Program-made: the position numbers and the translations under genes
Part shown: piece after piece, positions 8,187-17,769 of the stretch
Layout: every line of letters starts with the position of its first letter
How positions within the stretch are numbered: the stretch's first letter is position 1
NCBI GenBank assembly: GCA_011523795.1
Contig: WTFY01000008.1
Location: 72,955 to 136,954, forward strand
From: Gammaproteobacteria bacterium
Lineage (GTDB): Bacteria > Pseudomonadota > Gammaproteobacteria > UBA4575
Direction: 5' to 3'
DNA: 64,000 nt
The notes under the pieces: generated by a model
Told to the model about the DNA's origin: nothing
Database searches by the model: none
What the model saw: the letters and a program-made list of their open reading frames with translations, nothing else

Positions 8187-9992
8187 ATGACGGGCCGGGA
8201 CGGCTGCATAACCCCCGAAGCCGCACAGACCTTGCCGGGTCTGCTTCGTGAGAGGGTGAAGCGTAATCCGGACTCACGGGCCTATGGTTTCCACGATGAC
8301 GGGACCCGGTCCTGGAAAAGCCTCACCTGGAGGCAGGTTGCTCATGGTGCGGCAAGTATCCAGTCAGCGCTCCGCAAGGAGCCGCTTGCCAGGGGGGACC
8401 GTGTTGGGATCATGCTGCGCAACTGCGTGGAATGGGTCATGTTTGACTTGGCAGCACTGGGTCTGGATCTGGTCACAGTGCCCCTGTATACGAATGACCG
8501 GGCTGAAAACGTGGCCTACATCATCCGGAACGCAGGAATAAAGCTGATCCTTGTCCAAAATCAGCGTCAATGGAGCCAGCTGTCACAGGTCGAAGGTATC
8601 CGCGTAGCATTGCAGCGAGCAGTATGTCTGGCGCCAGTGGAAGGTTCCGGCAGTGACGGGATTCTGGTTTCTCTGCGGGATTGGCAAGAAAAGGGTGCAC
8701 AGGACAGCTACGAGTGCCTGCCCACGAAGAGTGGGGAACTGGCAACCATCGTCTACACCTCGGGTACTACGGGTCGGCCAAAGGGGGTAATGCTCAGCCA
8801 CGACAACATCCTTCGCAACGCTTATGCCGCCTTGCAGTGTGCAGAGTTCTCCAGCCATGACGTCTTTTTGTCTTTTCTGCCCTTGTCCCATGCGCTGGAA
8901 CGAACTGCGGGCTGTTTCATGCCCATGATGGCCAATTCAAAAGTCACTTTTGCCCGTTCAGTGCAGCAGCTGGCACAGGATCTGTTAGAGGTCTGCCCCA
9001 CCGTATTTGTATCCGTTCCGCGCATTTACGAAATGATGTATACGAGAATTTTAGGCCAGATAGAACAGCGACCCTCCCTGGCAAGAAAAGTGTTTTCCTG
9101 GACACTGCAGACCGGGTGGCGCAGGACTGAATGGAAGTCAGGCAGGAACAGATGGCACTGGAGCCTGCTGCTTTGGCCACTTTTCGAGTACCTTGTTGCC
9201 GGTAAGATCACTCGCCGGCTGGGCGGAAAACTGCGATATGCAATCGCCGGTGGTGCGGCACTGGACCGGACCATCACGCAGTTTTTCATCAGCCTCGGTG
9301 TACCGCTTTATCAGGGTTACGGCATGACTGAAAGCGGACCTGTGATCAGTGTAGGCCGCCCCCGTGGCAATGACCCGTTCAGTATCGGGAAAGCCTTGCC
9401 GGGAGTCGAAGTCAGGTTGACCGCGGACAGCGAATTGTGTACACGCAGCAAATGCGTGATGCTCGGGTACTATAAGAACCCCCAGGCAACGCAGCAGGTG
9501 ATCGATGAGGAAGGATGGCTGCACACGGGTGATATCGTGCGGGTTAGCGCAGAAGGGTACCTGTATATCACGGGGAGGATCAAGGACATCATTGTACTTG
9601 CCAATGCCGAGAAGGTGTCTCCCCAGGATATGGAAAGCGCCATATGTGCAGACCCGCTGTTTGAGCAGGTCATGCTGCTGGGTGAGGGGCGGCCATTCCT
9701 GTGTGCCCTTCTGGTGCTGAATGAAACACAATGGAACGCGCTTGCTGCAAGCCTGGGGCTGGAGAGAACTCACCTGGCAGATAAGGCCGTGCGCAAGCAT
9801 GCGCTGCAGCGTGTCGCGGACTGCTTGCAGTCATTTCCCGGTTACGCCCAGGTCCGCAGGGTATGCCTGTACCTGGAGCCCTGGACAGTTGAGAACGGCT
9901 TGCTCACCCCGACCCTCAAGGTCAGGAAACCTGAACTTGCCAGACGCTTTGCAAAGGACATTGATGCCATGTACGGGTCCCTGGCAGAGTGA
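8187..9992 (+). CDS. long-chain fatty-acid-CoA ligase (AMP-forming)
   Basis: About 601 residues of the adenylate-forming superfamily, closest to the long-chain acyl-CoA synthetases (FAA1/LC-FACS type). They activate fatty acids through an acyl-AMP intermediate. The P-loop-like motif A3 reads YTSGTTGRPKGVMLSH. The linker/A8 region is present as GWLHTGDIVRV and YITGRIKDIIVLANAEKVSP, followed by the small C-terminal domain. The start is uncertain: ATG 8187 has only a weak ribosome site, and an in-frame TTG at 8169 would add six residues. Ends 11 bp before the convergent SPOR gene. The actual chain length of the substrate is not predictable. Confidence 0.88.
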   Translation: MTGRDGCITPEAAQTLPGLLRERVKRNPDSRAYGFHDDGTRSWKSLTWRQVAHGAASIQSALRKEPLARGDRVGIMLRNCVEWVMFDLAALGLDLVTVPLYTNDRAENVAYIIRNAGIKLILVQNQRQWSQLSQVEGIRVALQRAVCLAPVEGSGSDGILVSLRDWQEKGAQDSYECLPTKSGELATIVYTSGTTGRPKGVMLSHDNILRNAYAALQCAEFSSHDVFLSFLPLSHALERTAGCFMPMMANSKVTFARSVQQLAQDLLEVCPTVFVSVPRIYEMMYTRILGQIEQRPSLARKVFSWTLQTGWRRTEWKSGRNRWHWSLLLWPLFEYLVAGKITRRLGGKLRYAIAGGAALDRTITQFFISLGVPLYQGYGMTESGPVISVGRPRGNDPFSIGKALPGVEVRLTADSELCTRSKCVMLGYYKNPQATQQVIDEEGWLHTGDIVRVSAEGYLYITGRIKDIIVLANAEKVSPQDMESAICADPLFEQVMLLGEGRPFLCALLVLNETQWNALAASLGLERTHLADKAVRKHALQRVADCLQSFPGYAQVRRVCLYLEPWTVENGLLTPTLKVRKPELARRFAKDIDAMYGSLAE

Positions 9993-10003
9993 TCTGGAAT
10001 TCG

Positions 10004-10534
10004 CTACTGCTTGGTCTGCATGAGTATCGTGTCGATGTGGTTGGCGCTCAAGTGCTTTCGCGTCTGCTCCAGGGCCGGTCGATCCTTGCTGGGACCGATG
10101 CGCACCCGGTGCCACGTGGTGTTGTCGACGTTCACGGATTGAATATTCGACTCAATGCCCAGCAAAGCCAGACGCGCCTTGAGGCTGTCTGCTTCCGCAA
10201 GCCGTTTGAATGAGCCTGCCTGCAGCAGGTAGCTCCCCTGGCTTGCAGCAGGGGCTGGTTTGACGGGCTGCCTGTCAAGCGGCGTGGTTTCTTCTTGCGG
10301 GATTATGATTTCCAGTTCGGGCAGCAGGGTATAGAAATCAAATTCGCGTTTTTCAGAGGGCTCGACAGGTACCGCGGTTTCGTGCTTGGCCGAGCCTGAC
10401 CGGTTCGCAAACCAGCCATCTATGTCAATCGTCATGGCAATGGCGATACCTGCAATCATGCCAACTCCCAGCCATGCCCAGCCAGGGAGAAGATTTGAGG
10501 TTTTTGCAGGTTTTCGTTTCTTTCTTACAGTCAT
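10004..10534 (-). CDS. SPOR-domain cell-division protein, FtsN-like
   Basis: A 176-residue bitopic protein: basic cytoplasmic tail (MTVRKKRKPAK), one membrane helix (about 18-37), a proline-rich periplasmic linker, and a C-terminal SPOR domain of about 75 residues starting near SYLLQAGSFKRL. SPOR domains bind glycan strands stripped of stem peptides at the division septum. Position directly after argS and priA matches the usual place of ftsN-like genes in gammaproteobacteria. It is shorter than E. coli FtsN (319), so the linker is reduced. Eight bases separate it from argS on the same strand, suggesting one operon. Confidence 0.85.
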   Translation of the reverse strand: MTVRKKRKPAKTSNLLPGWAWLGVGMIAGIAIAMTIDIDGWFANRSGSAKHETAVPVEPSEKREFDFYTLLPELEIIIPQEETTPLDRQPVKPAPAASQGSYLLQAGSFKRLAEADSLKARLALLGIESNIQSVNVDNTTWHRVRIGPSKDRPALEQTRKHLSANHIDTILMQTKQ

Positions 10535-10542
10535 GTCTCCCC

Positions 10543-12291
10543 CTACATCCTTTCCGGTGCGCTGACATCAAGCAGGGCCAAGCCGTTGCCGAGCACAATT
10601 TGTGTCGCACGGGCCAGCTTAAGCCGCGCGCTACGCAAGGCCTGATCCGATACCAGTACCTGGTGAGCGTTATAAAAACTGTGGAATGAGTTTGCAAGGT
10701 TGCGCAGGTAGCTGACCACTACATGGGGTGCGAGCTGCTCGGCTCCCGCCTGCACACTTTCTGGAAACTGGGCCAGGTGTTTTATCAGGTTTTTTTCCTG
10801 CTCTTGGACCAGAAGCGATGTTTCAGACGTTGCCAGCTCTTCATCCTGAACGGGCGGGTCGGCCTGTCTGAGAATGCCGCAGATTCTGGCGTGGGCGTAC
10901 TGCACATAATAGACAGGATTGTCCTGTGTTTGTGAGGCGGCAAGGTCCAGATCAAAATCCAGGTGCTGTTCACATTTGCGCATGACATAGAAAAAGCGTG
11001 CGGCGTCCTTGCCGACCTGTTTTCGTAATTGTCGCAAGGGGAGGAATTCTCCGGAGCGGGTGGACATGGCGAGTTTTTCCCCGCCCTCGAAGAGATTCGC
11101 GAATTGCACCAGCAAGATATTGAGGCGACCCGGGTCCTTGCCCAGAGCCTGCATGGCGGCCAGCATGCGAGGTACATAACCGTGATGGTCGGCCCCCCAG
11201 ATGTTGATCAGACGGTCATAACCTCGTTCGTATTTGTCAAGGTGATATGCAATGTCCGATGCAAAGTAGGTGGGCTGGCCGTTTTCGCGCACCAGTACCC
11301 GGTCTTTTGCATCGTCAAATGCCGTACTCCTGAACCACAGGGCGCCGTCTTTCCGGTAGGTGTGACCGCGTGCAGCCAGCGTATCGAGTACAGCCTGGAC
11401 CTTGTCATGGGTCAGTGAAAGTTCCGAGTACCATCGGTCGAAGGTCACCGCAAACCTTTCCAGGTCATCTCGGATATCGCGTGAGATTGTATCCAGTGCA
11501 CAGGTACGCAATGTTTCATACTCGCCCTGTGTCAGCAGGGACTTGGCCCGTTCGATCACCCTGTCGACATAAGCCTCTGCATCATTCTGCTTTCCGTCAT
11601 TTTCATGGGCTCGTATCCAGGCTTCAGCCGGATGCAGGAATGATTCTGCGTGTTCACGGTGTATGGCAGCTGCTATGTCCCAGATGTAGTCACCCTGATA
11701 GGCGCTGGCCGGAAAGTCCAGTATCTGCCCGCACAGTTCCAGATACCTGAGCCATACCGAAACGGTCAGGATATCTGCCTGACGCCCCGTGTCATTGACA
11801 TAGTATTCTCGCTGTACCTCGTGGCCTGCCGCTTCAAGGAGGTTGGCGATAGTTGCCCCGTAGGCGGCTCCCCTTCCGTGGCCGATGTGCAAAGGTCCGG
11901 TAGGGTTGGCCGAGACAAATTCGATCAGCACTTTCTTGCCGGTGGATTCCGGGTTGCAGCCAAAGTGTTCTTTCCCGTCGATGATCTGATCCAGAATTCC
12001 GGCTTCGGTCAGGTCATGCATGTAGAAGTTTATAAAGCCCGGGCCCGCAGTCTCGATTTTTGCAATGCCGGGGCATTCGGGGATGTGTTCGGCAATTTTG
12101 CCGGCCAGTATGCTTGCCGGTATGCCGACAGAGCTGGATAAGCGCAGGGCAAGGTTGGTGGTAAAATCCCCGTGGCTCTCGTCCTTGGTGCGCTGGACCC
12201 GGGTGTCTGCATCCAGGTCGGCAGGCAAATCGCCCATGTCTTGCAAGCGGGACACCGCAGCAGCCAGCAGTTTCGAAATTTGCGCTTGCAT
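10543..12291 (-). CDS. argS: arginyl-tRNA synthetase
   Basis: A class Ia synthetase of 582 residues that charges tRNA-Arg. The HIGH motif is intact as HIGHGRGAAYG. The KMSKS region is degenerate (KLAMSTRSGEF), as in many ArgS proteins. The C-terminal DALR anticodon-binding domain ends the protein (YLRNLANSFHSFYNAH). The longest frame starts at 12351, but the first 20 codons do not resemble the family. I prefer ATG 12291 (MQAQISKLLAAAV); ATG 12303 is possible. No strong ribosome site is visible for either. Flanked by priA upstream and the SPOR gene downstream on the same strand. Confidence 0.94.
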   Translation of the reverse strand: MQAQISKLLAAAVSRLQDMGDLPADLDADTRVQRTKDESHGDFTTNLALRLSSSVGIPASILAGKIAEHIPECPGIAKIETAGPGFINFYMHDLTEAGILDQIIDGKEHFGCNPESTGKKVLIEFVSANPTGPLHIGHGRGAAYGATIANLLEAAGHEVQREYYVNDTGRQADILTVSVWLRYLELCGQILDFPASAYQGDYIWDIAAAIHREHAESFLHPAEAWIRAHENDGKQNDAEAYVDRVIERAKSLLTQGEYETLRTCALDTISRDIRDDLERFAVTFDRWYSELSLTHDKVQAVLDTLAARGHTYRKDGALWFRSTAFDDAKDRVLVRENGQPTYFASDIAYHLDKYERGYDRLINIWGADHHGYVPRMLAAMQALGKDPGRLNILLVQFANLFEGGEKLAMSTRSGEFLPLRQLRKQVGKDAARFFYVMRKCEQHLDFDLDLAASQTQDNPVYYVQYAHARICGILRQADPPVQDEELATSETSLLVQEQEKNLIKHLAQFPESVQAGAEQLAPHVVVSYLRNLANSFHSFYNAHQVLVSDQALRSARLKLARATQIVLGNGLALLDVSAPERM

Positions 12292-12378
12292 AAGAAGGGT
12301 CATCCAGTAAGGCAGGCTGCATTGTACCCAAATGCAGGAGCCCAAGCACAAAATTCAGATGCCCCTGTTCCTGTCTCT

Positions 12379-14574
12379 TCAGCCTGTTTCAAATGGGTCC
12401 ACTTCAATGGCCCAGCGGACCCTTTTCGCAAGAGGATGTTGAACGATGTACTCAGTCCAGCGTTTGCGCATGGCGCTACGGCTCGTGGATATGACGACCA
12501 GCAGGCTGTGGTACATTCCAGCCCTTCGCTCCAGATTGGCCGGAATGGGTCCATACATGTCCAGGCCGGAGGAATCATTTTGCTGCACGGAGGTCTTGAT
12601 GTCTCGAAGAAACCTGTGAGTCAGGTCCTGCTCATGTGCGCGTGCCCGAATCAGCAGCATGTAAGAGTAAGGTGGCAGCCCGAAGTTTTTGCGCTGCCTG
12701 AGCACCTCCTCGGAGAATTTTCGGTACCCGTGAGCCAGCAGGCAGTTCAGCAGTGGATGCTCGGGCTGATGGGTTTGCAGCAGTACCTTGCCTTTGTGTA
12801 ATGAACGACCAGCCCTGCCGGAAACCTGTACGATCAGCTGCCCCAGGTGTTCTGTAGCCCGAAAATCACTGCTCAATAGTCCGTGATCGACATTCAGGAT
12901 GCCGACCAGCGTGACGTTGGGAAAATCATGTCCTTTGGTAAGCATTTGTGTACCGATGATGATCTGGTATTTTCCTTTTCGGACATCGTCAAGCTTGTCC
13001 TGCAGCGAGTTCTTGCCACGCGTGCTGTCGCGATCAATACGGATCAGGGAAGTGTCGGGAAATATTTTCCTCAGCCGGTCTTCTATACGTTGTGTCCCTT
13101 CACCCAGAAACAGGATCTTTGATGAGTTGCACTGTGGACAGGCAGCCGGGGCCTGTTCCTGTTTCCGGCAATGATGACATTTGAGGATATTCTGATTTTT
13201 GTAGAAGACCATATGGGTATTGCAGCGGGGACATTCCGCTGTCCAGGCACAGTCATGGCACAGCAACACCGGGGCATAGCCGCGCCGGTTCAGGAAAAGC
13301 AGAATCTGGTGGTTCAGCAGCAGCTCTGTCCGGATTGCCTGTACCAGTTCACTGGACAGACCGTCCACGACAGGCCTGGATCTCAAGTCAATAAGCTTGA
13401 CTTGCGGAACCTCGGCATGTTTCGCACGCTGCCTCAGTTCGATTCGCCGGTAGTGACCGAGATTGACATTGTGCTGGCTTTCCAGGGACGGTGTAGCGCT
13501 GCCCAGGACGACAGGGACGGACAACTGCTTGGCCCGGTACACAGCGAGATCTCGTGCACTGTACAGCAGTCCTTCCTGCTGCTTGAATGACGCGTCGTGC
13601 TCCTCGTCTACTACGATCAGGCCAAGATCCGTGAAAGACGAAAAGATGGCAGAGCGGGTACCGACCACGATTTGTGCCTTCCCGCTGCGTGCCTGTTGCC
13701 AGGCACGCACACGTTCACCTGAGGTCAGGCTTGAATGCATTCGGGCAACTGGCACATTCAGCCTGCTTTCGATTCTGTGCACCAGCTGAGGGGTCAAGCC
13801 GATCTCCGGCACCAGGATGAGAACCTGCCGGCCTTGGTCGATGACCTCTCTTGCCAGGGCAAGGTATACCTCGGTCTTGCCGCTTCCTGTGACGCCGGCC
13901 AGGAGGTATTTGCCAAATTTGTGCAGGTTCCTTCGAACCAGTTCATAGGCATGCTGTTGTTCCGGATTAAGCGTAAGGGGCTGTGCCCGGGCATGCGGAG
14001 TTTTGGGCAGAACCTGCTCATAAGGGGCTCTCCTTACCAGGCCTTTGTTGACCAGCGCCTGCACTGCGGGGCGCCAGCGAGTCATGCTGGCGCCCATGTT
14101 TTCAGCATCAAGTCCTTCCGGGTGCTCCAGAATCAGCTCGAAAGCCTTCCGCTGTTTCGGAGCCCTTTTCAGGAGTTGTACGGCCGAGTGGCTGGCACAG
14201 GCCTGGTAGACCATGCCTGAAGCTGAAGCGGCAGGACGATTTTTGCGTAGTAAAGCAGGGAGTGCCGCACTGAACACCTCACCGGGAGGCTGCTGATAAT
14301 AGTCCGCTGTCCAGCGCAGCAACTGTTGCAGTTCGGAATCAAATACAGGTTCGGCATCCAGAACTTCCAGGACAGTTTTCAGCTTGTGCAGCGGAAGCTG
14401 GGTGTTGCGGGATTTTGCAGCCACGACACCGACAAGGGTACGTCCACCAAACGGCACCCGTACGCGAACCCCTACCCGAATTACCTCAAACGCCGGTTCC
14501 ACGGGTGCAAGGTACTCGAAGTACCGGTACAGTGGCACGGGCAGGGCAATTTTCAAAACTGGAGGTACTGACAT
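12379..14574 (-). CDS. priA: primosomal replication protein N' (PriA helicase)
   Basis: A 731-residue superfamily-2 helicase that reloads the replisome at stalled forks; E. coli PriA has 732. In order: an N-terminal 3'-DNA-end binding domain (MSVPPVLKIALPVPLYRYF), Walker A AGVTGSGKTEVYLA, DEEH box VVDEEHDASFKQ, eight zinc-binding cysteines in four CxxC pairs (CHDC, CPRC, CHHC, CPQC), and the C-terminal helicase lobe with QVSGRAGRS. All key residues are present. It probably heads a transcript with argS and the SPOR gene. Confidence 0.96.
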   Translation of the reverse strand: MSVPPVLKIALPVPLYRYFEYLAPVEPAFEVIRVGVRVRVPFGGRTLVGVVAAKSRNTQLPLHKLKTVLEVLDAEPVFDSELQQLLRWTADYYQQPPGEVFSAALPALLRKNRPAASASGMVYQACASHSAVQLLKRAPKQRKAFELILEHPEGLDAENMGASMTRWRPAVQALVNKGLVRRAPYEQVLPKTPHARAQPLTLNPEQQHAYELVRRNLHKFGKYLLAGVTGSGKTEVYLALAREVIDQGRQVLILVPEIGLTPQLVHRIESRLNVPVARMHSSLTSGERVRAWQQARSGKAQIVVGTRSAIFSSFTDLGLIVVDEEHDASFKQQEGLLYSARDLAVYRAKQLSVPVVLGSATPSLESQHNVNLGHYRRIELRQRAKHAEVPQVKLIDLRSRPVVDGLSSELVQAIRTELLLNHQILLFLNRRGYAPVLLCHDCAWTAECPRCNTHMVFYKNQNILKCHHCRKQEQAPAACPQCNSSKILFLGEGTQRIEDRLRKIFPDTSLIRIDRDSTRGKNSLQDKLDDVRKGKYQIIIGTQMLTKGHDFPNVTLVGILNVDHGLLSSDFRATEHLGQLIVQVSGRAGRSLHKGKVLLQTHQPEHPLLNCLLAHGYRKFSEEVLRQRKNFGLPPYSYMLLIRARAHEQDLTHRFLRDIKTSVQQNDSSGLDMYGPIPANLERRAGMYHSLLVVISTSRSAMRKRWTEYIVQHPLAKRVRWAIEVDPFETG

Positions 14575-15062
14575 AATTCACCCATAGTCTACCAAGCTGA
14601 GCAAACCACGATTCGGTCCCGTGAATGCAGGGATCCGGCCTTCCGGCACGCTCGTGGATAAGGCTGTGGACAAGTTGTTGATTTCAAGGGGATACTGTTG
14701 TGCCGGACTTGCGCATATGCCAGATCTTCCAGGCTTATCCTGAGAATGCCCTTGATGTTATGGGGCGTTGTGTGAATCCTGCAGGTCTGTATGGATTGGA
14801 CCTGATCCATGGTCAAATTCTGCGCGATGTACATCACCCGGTATCGCCTTGCAGTCGCTTCCTTCCTGTAACCACAGCAGTCCGTATCAGTCTGCGACTG
14901 CTGCCATAGCTGTGATCGGGGAAACCTGTCTGAGCGTAATCAAGCTGCATGGAGCTTCTCCTGATCCGGCCAGATTTCAAATAGTGACTTCAAATCGTCA
15001 GAAATAGTGTAGTATTTCCGTGGTCTAATTCCGTGAAACACAGCAGTTTGTAACGGTGCAAT
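14575..15062. other. intergenic stretch without a recognised gene
   Basis: About 490 bp between the divergent priA and HNH genes. Short open frames occur, but none has a ribosome site or family-like sequence, and I see no tRNA or clear terminator. It should contain the priA and HNH promoters; no single one stands out. Confidence 0.5.
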
Positions 15063-15677
15063 ATGAACGTGAATCCGCAGAGCCTGGTGAGCGACTTCAG
15101 TCTGCAGATACTGCGCACAGACGTGTCGGGCATGCCTATGGAGTGGGTCAATTACCAGGATGCCGTGCGCCTGTATCATATTGAGCAGGTCGCCTATACC
15201 TGCGGTGAACGGCTGTATGTCATCCGTGGCGGGGTCAATGCGCGCAGTGGCCTGCGCAGCCAGATAGAGGTTCATTCCATCATTGCGACCCAGGGCAGTA
15301 ACCGCTCCCTGCACCAGAGCTATACGCCACCCTTGAATAACCGTGCGTTGTTCAAGCGTGATGCAAACATGTGCCTGTATTGTGGAGAACGTTTTCACCG
15401 CCGTGATCTCTCAAGAGATCACGTACGACCCTTGAGTCAGGGAGGCAGGGATGACTGGAAAAACGTCGTTTCGGCATGCAAGCGCTGCAACAACCACAAG
15501 GCGGGCCAGACGCCCGAACAGGCAGGAATGCAGTTACTTGCCATTCCGTTTACGCCTACCCATGCCGAGTACATTTTCCTGCAGGGACACAGGGTACTGG
15601 CCGATCAGATGAAATTTTTGCTTGCTCATTTCCCGCGTACCAGCCCCCTGCACAAACGCTTCAACAAAGTGGCCTGA
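15063..15677 (+). CDS. HNH endonuclease family protein
   Basis: A 204-residue protein with a McrA-like HNH domain in the C-terminal half. A zinc-type CxxC pair (CLYCGERF), the catalytic DH (SRDHVRPLSQGG), a downstream N (WKNVVSACKRCNNHK) and the second CxxC are all visible. It resembles the stand-alone HNH proteins common in chromosomes of proteobacteria and cyanobacteria, whose role is not settled. There is no nearby restriction methylase, phage or intron sequence. Start is ATG 15063; the ribosome site is poor. Confidence 0.82.
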   Translation: MNVNPQSLVSDFSLQILRTDVSGMPMEWVNYQDAVRLYHIEQVAYTCGERLYVIRGGVNARSGLRSQIEVHSIIATQGSNRSLHQSYTPPLNNRALFKRDANMCLYCGERFHRRDLSRDHVRPLSQGGRDDWKNVVSACKRCNNHKAGQTPEQAGMQLLAIPFTPTHAEYIFLQGHRVLADQMKFLLAHFPRTSPLHKRFNKVA

Positions 15678-15772
15678 CTGGCCTTACAGCCTGCTGAATG
15701 CCGGTCATGATTGCATTACCACTTGCCGCCGGATCGTGATCTGCAGTCACCTGCAAGGCGGGACTGTCCACA

Positions 15773-16879
15773 GTGAAGTCGAAATACACGGGTAACCGGG
15801 ATTTTGAGCACGGAGGCGAAACATGTCTCGGAGTGCTGCTTGTGAATCTCGGGACACCTGATGCCCCAACGGTTCGTGCGATACAGAAATATCTTGCAGA
15901 ATTTCTGTGGGACCCCAGGGTGGTCGAATTGCCTCGGGCATTGTGGTGGGTGCTCCTGCACGCAGTGGTCCTTCAGTTGCGCCCCCGCAAGAAAGTCGAA
16001 GCCTATGCAAAGATCTGGACGGATGAAGGCTCACCGCTTCTGGTGATTGGCAGAAAACAGGAAGCGGCATTGCAGGCCGAGCTGGAAAAGTCCTGTATCG
16101 GCAAGGTAAAGGTCATTCTGGCAATGCGTTATGGTCAGTTGCCCATCGCTTCTGCACTGCGGGAATTTCAAGCGTGCAATGCACGCAGGGTTCTGGTGTT
16201 TCCGTTATACCCGCAGTATTCGGCCACGACCACGGCTTCCACATTTGATGCCCTTGCCAAGGAGTTCGCCCGGTTACGGTGGTTGCCGGAAATTCGGATG
16301 GTGAACAGTTACGCATCGGAGCCCGAGTATATTGATGCCTGTGCTGTACAAATCGAGTCATACTGGCGACAGGGTTCACGCAGCCAGAAGCTGCTGTTTT
16401 CCTTTCACGGGTTGCCGAAAAGGAACCTGTTACAGGGAGACCCCTATCATTGCGAGTGCCAGCACACGGCTCGGTTGATCTCGCAGCGGCTGGGCCTCAG
16501 GGACGATGAGTGGTTGCTCACTTTCCAGTCACGTTTTGGCGTGGCTGAATGGCTGCGTCCGTATACCAGTGAAACGCTGGAAAAACTCCCCCAAAAGGGC
16601 ATCCGGACGGTGGACGTGTTCTGTCCGGGATTTTCGGCTGACTGCATTGAAACACTGGAAGAAATCGACATGCAGAACCATGAGATTTTTTTGCGTAGCG
16701 GGGGTGAGTCCTTCAATTATATTCCGGCCCTGAATGATGAGCCCGTTCATATCCGGGCCTTGTCTGGGATCATTTCCCGGCATATCCAGGGATGGCCGGA
16801 ACACAGGTCGCCACAGGCAGGACCCGAGGACCGGGAAGCAGCCAGACAACGCGCTTTGAAGCTTGGTGCCAGACGGTAA
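15773..16879 (+). CDS. hemH: ferrochelatase
   Basis: HemH inserts Fe2+ into protoporphyrin IX, the last step of protohaem synthesis, at the inner face of the membrane. The protein has 368 residues, the size seen in gammaproteobacteria. Family motifs: LGVLLVNLGTPDAP at the start, the catalytic histidine in LLFSFHGLPKR, CPGFSADCIETLEEI, and YIPALND near the end. It probably uses ATG 15773; a further start upstream is not obvious. Haem supply fits with hemW and the c-type cytochrome in the same window. Confidence 0.95.
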   Translation: MKSKYTGNRDFEHGGETCLGVLLVNLGTPDAPTVRAIQKYLAEFLWDPRVVELPRALWWVLLHAVVLQLRPRKKVEAYAKIWTDEGSPLLVIGRKQEAALQAELEKSCIGKVKVILAMRYGQLPIASALREFQACNARRVLVFPLYPQYSATTTASTFDALAKEFARLRWLPEIRMVNSYASEPEYIDACAVQIESYWRQGSRSQKLLFSFHGLPKRNLLQGDPYHCECQHTARLISQRLGLRDDEWLLTFQSRFGVAEWLRPYTSETLEKLPQKGIRTVDVFCPGFSADCIETLEEIDMQNHEIFLRSGGESFNYIPALNDEPVHIRALSGIISRHIQGWPEHRSPQAGPEDREAARQRALKLGARR

Positions 16880-16880
16880 C

Positions 16881-17762
16881 CTACCTGACTTCGCTTAAAA
16901 CCTTCAGGCATAAATTCTCTGCCTGCCTGGCGTAACTTCCACCAAACAGGTTAAAGTGGTTCAAGACATGATAGAAATTGTAAAGTCCCTTGCGCACCGT
17001 AAAGCCTTGGTCCATAGGATAGTATTCTGAATAGGCACTGTAGAACTCTTCGCTGAACCCTCCGAACAGTGTGGTCATCGCAAGGTCGGTCTCACGATCA
17101 CCGTAGTAGCATGCCGGATCATAGACCACAGGCCTGGATGCCGCATCGAATGCATAGTTTCCTGACCACAGGTCTCCATGCAGTAGGCTGGGTTTCGGCG
17201 TGTAGCCTTCAAACAGGGCAGCGAATTCACATACCAGGCGTTCACCGCTTTCAAGAAGCGAACAACCGGCATGATTGTCTTTTGCCAGATCCAGTTGGTG
17301 TGCAAGCCTCCTGTGACGCCAGAACGAGACCCAGTCCGGGCAACTGGTATTCGGCTGTGGTGTGCTGCCGATCCAGTTATCCTGGGGCCATCCGAAATGA
17401 TCTTCCGTGTGCTGATGCAGCCGGGCAAGCTGTTGGCCAAGGATTGCACCCGGTCCACCCGTATGCAGTTCAAGGAATTCAAGCAGCAAGAAGCTGTATG
17501 AGCAGGTCTTTCCGCATGCAACGGGCTGCGGTACCCTCAGGGTATTCGTTTCGGCTAGGGCACGAAGGTTGTATGCCTCGCATTGCAGCATGTCGAACAT
17601 GTGCAGCCCATGGATTTTCAGAAAACAGGTTTTCTCCTTGAACCGGACCCTGTATGCCCGACAGGTGTCTCCTCCTGCCACTGGCGTGACCGCATGAGCG
17701 TTCGGTGTATCCGAAAGTGTCAGCCCAACCTGTCGCCCAAGAGACCGGGCATCAATGGACAT
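16881..17762 (-). CDS. fructosamine kinase family protein
   Basis: A 293-residue member of the fructosamine-3-kinase/YniA family, protein-kinase-like enzymes that phosphorylate sugar adducts on proteins or small amines and so trigger their removal (deglycation). The catalytic loop reads LLHGDLWSGNYAF and the metal-binding segment is VVYDPACYYGDRETDLAM. The frame extends to 17903, but the family start (MSIDARSLGRQVGL) is at ATG 17762, only seven bases after the upstream exonuclease stop. That implies a two-gene operon. The natural substrate in bacteria is uncertain. Confidence 0.9.
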   Translation of the reverse strand: MSIDARSLGRQVGLTLSDTPNAHAVTPVAGGDTCRAYRVRFKEKTCFLKIHGLHMFDMLQCEAYNLRALAETNTLRVPQPVACGKTCSYSFLLLEFLELHTGGPGAILGQQLARLHQHTEDHFGWPQDNWIGSTPQPNTSCPDWVSFWRHRRLAHQLDLAKDNHAGCSLLESGERLVCEFAALFEGYTPKPSLLHGDLWSGNYAFDAASRPVVYDPACYYGDRETDLAMTTLFGGFSEEFYSAYSEYYPMDQGFTVRKGLYNFYHVLNHFNLFGGSYARQAENLCLKVLSEVR

Positions 17763-17769
17763 GACTGAT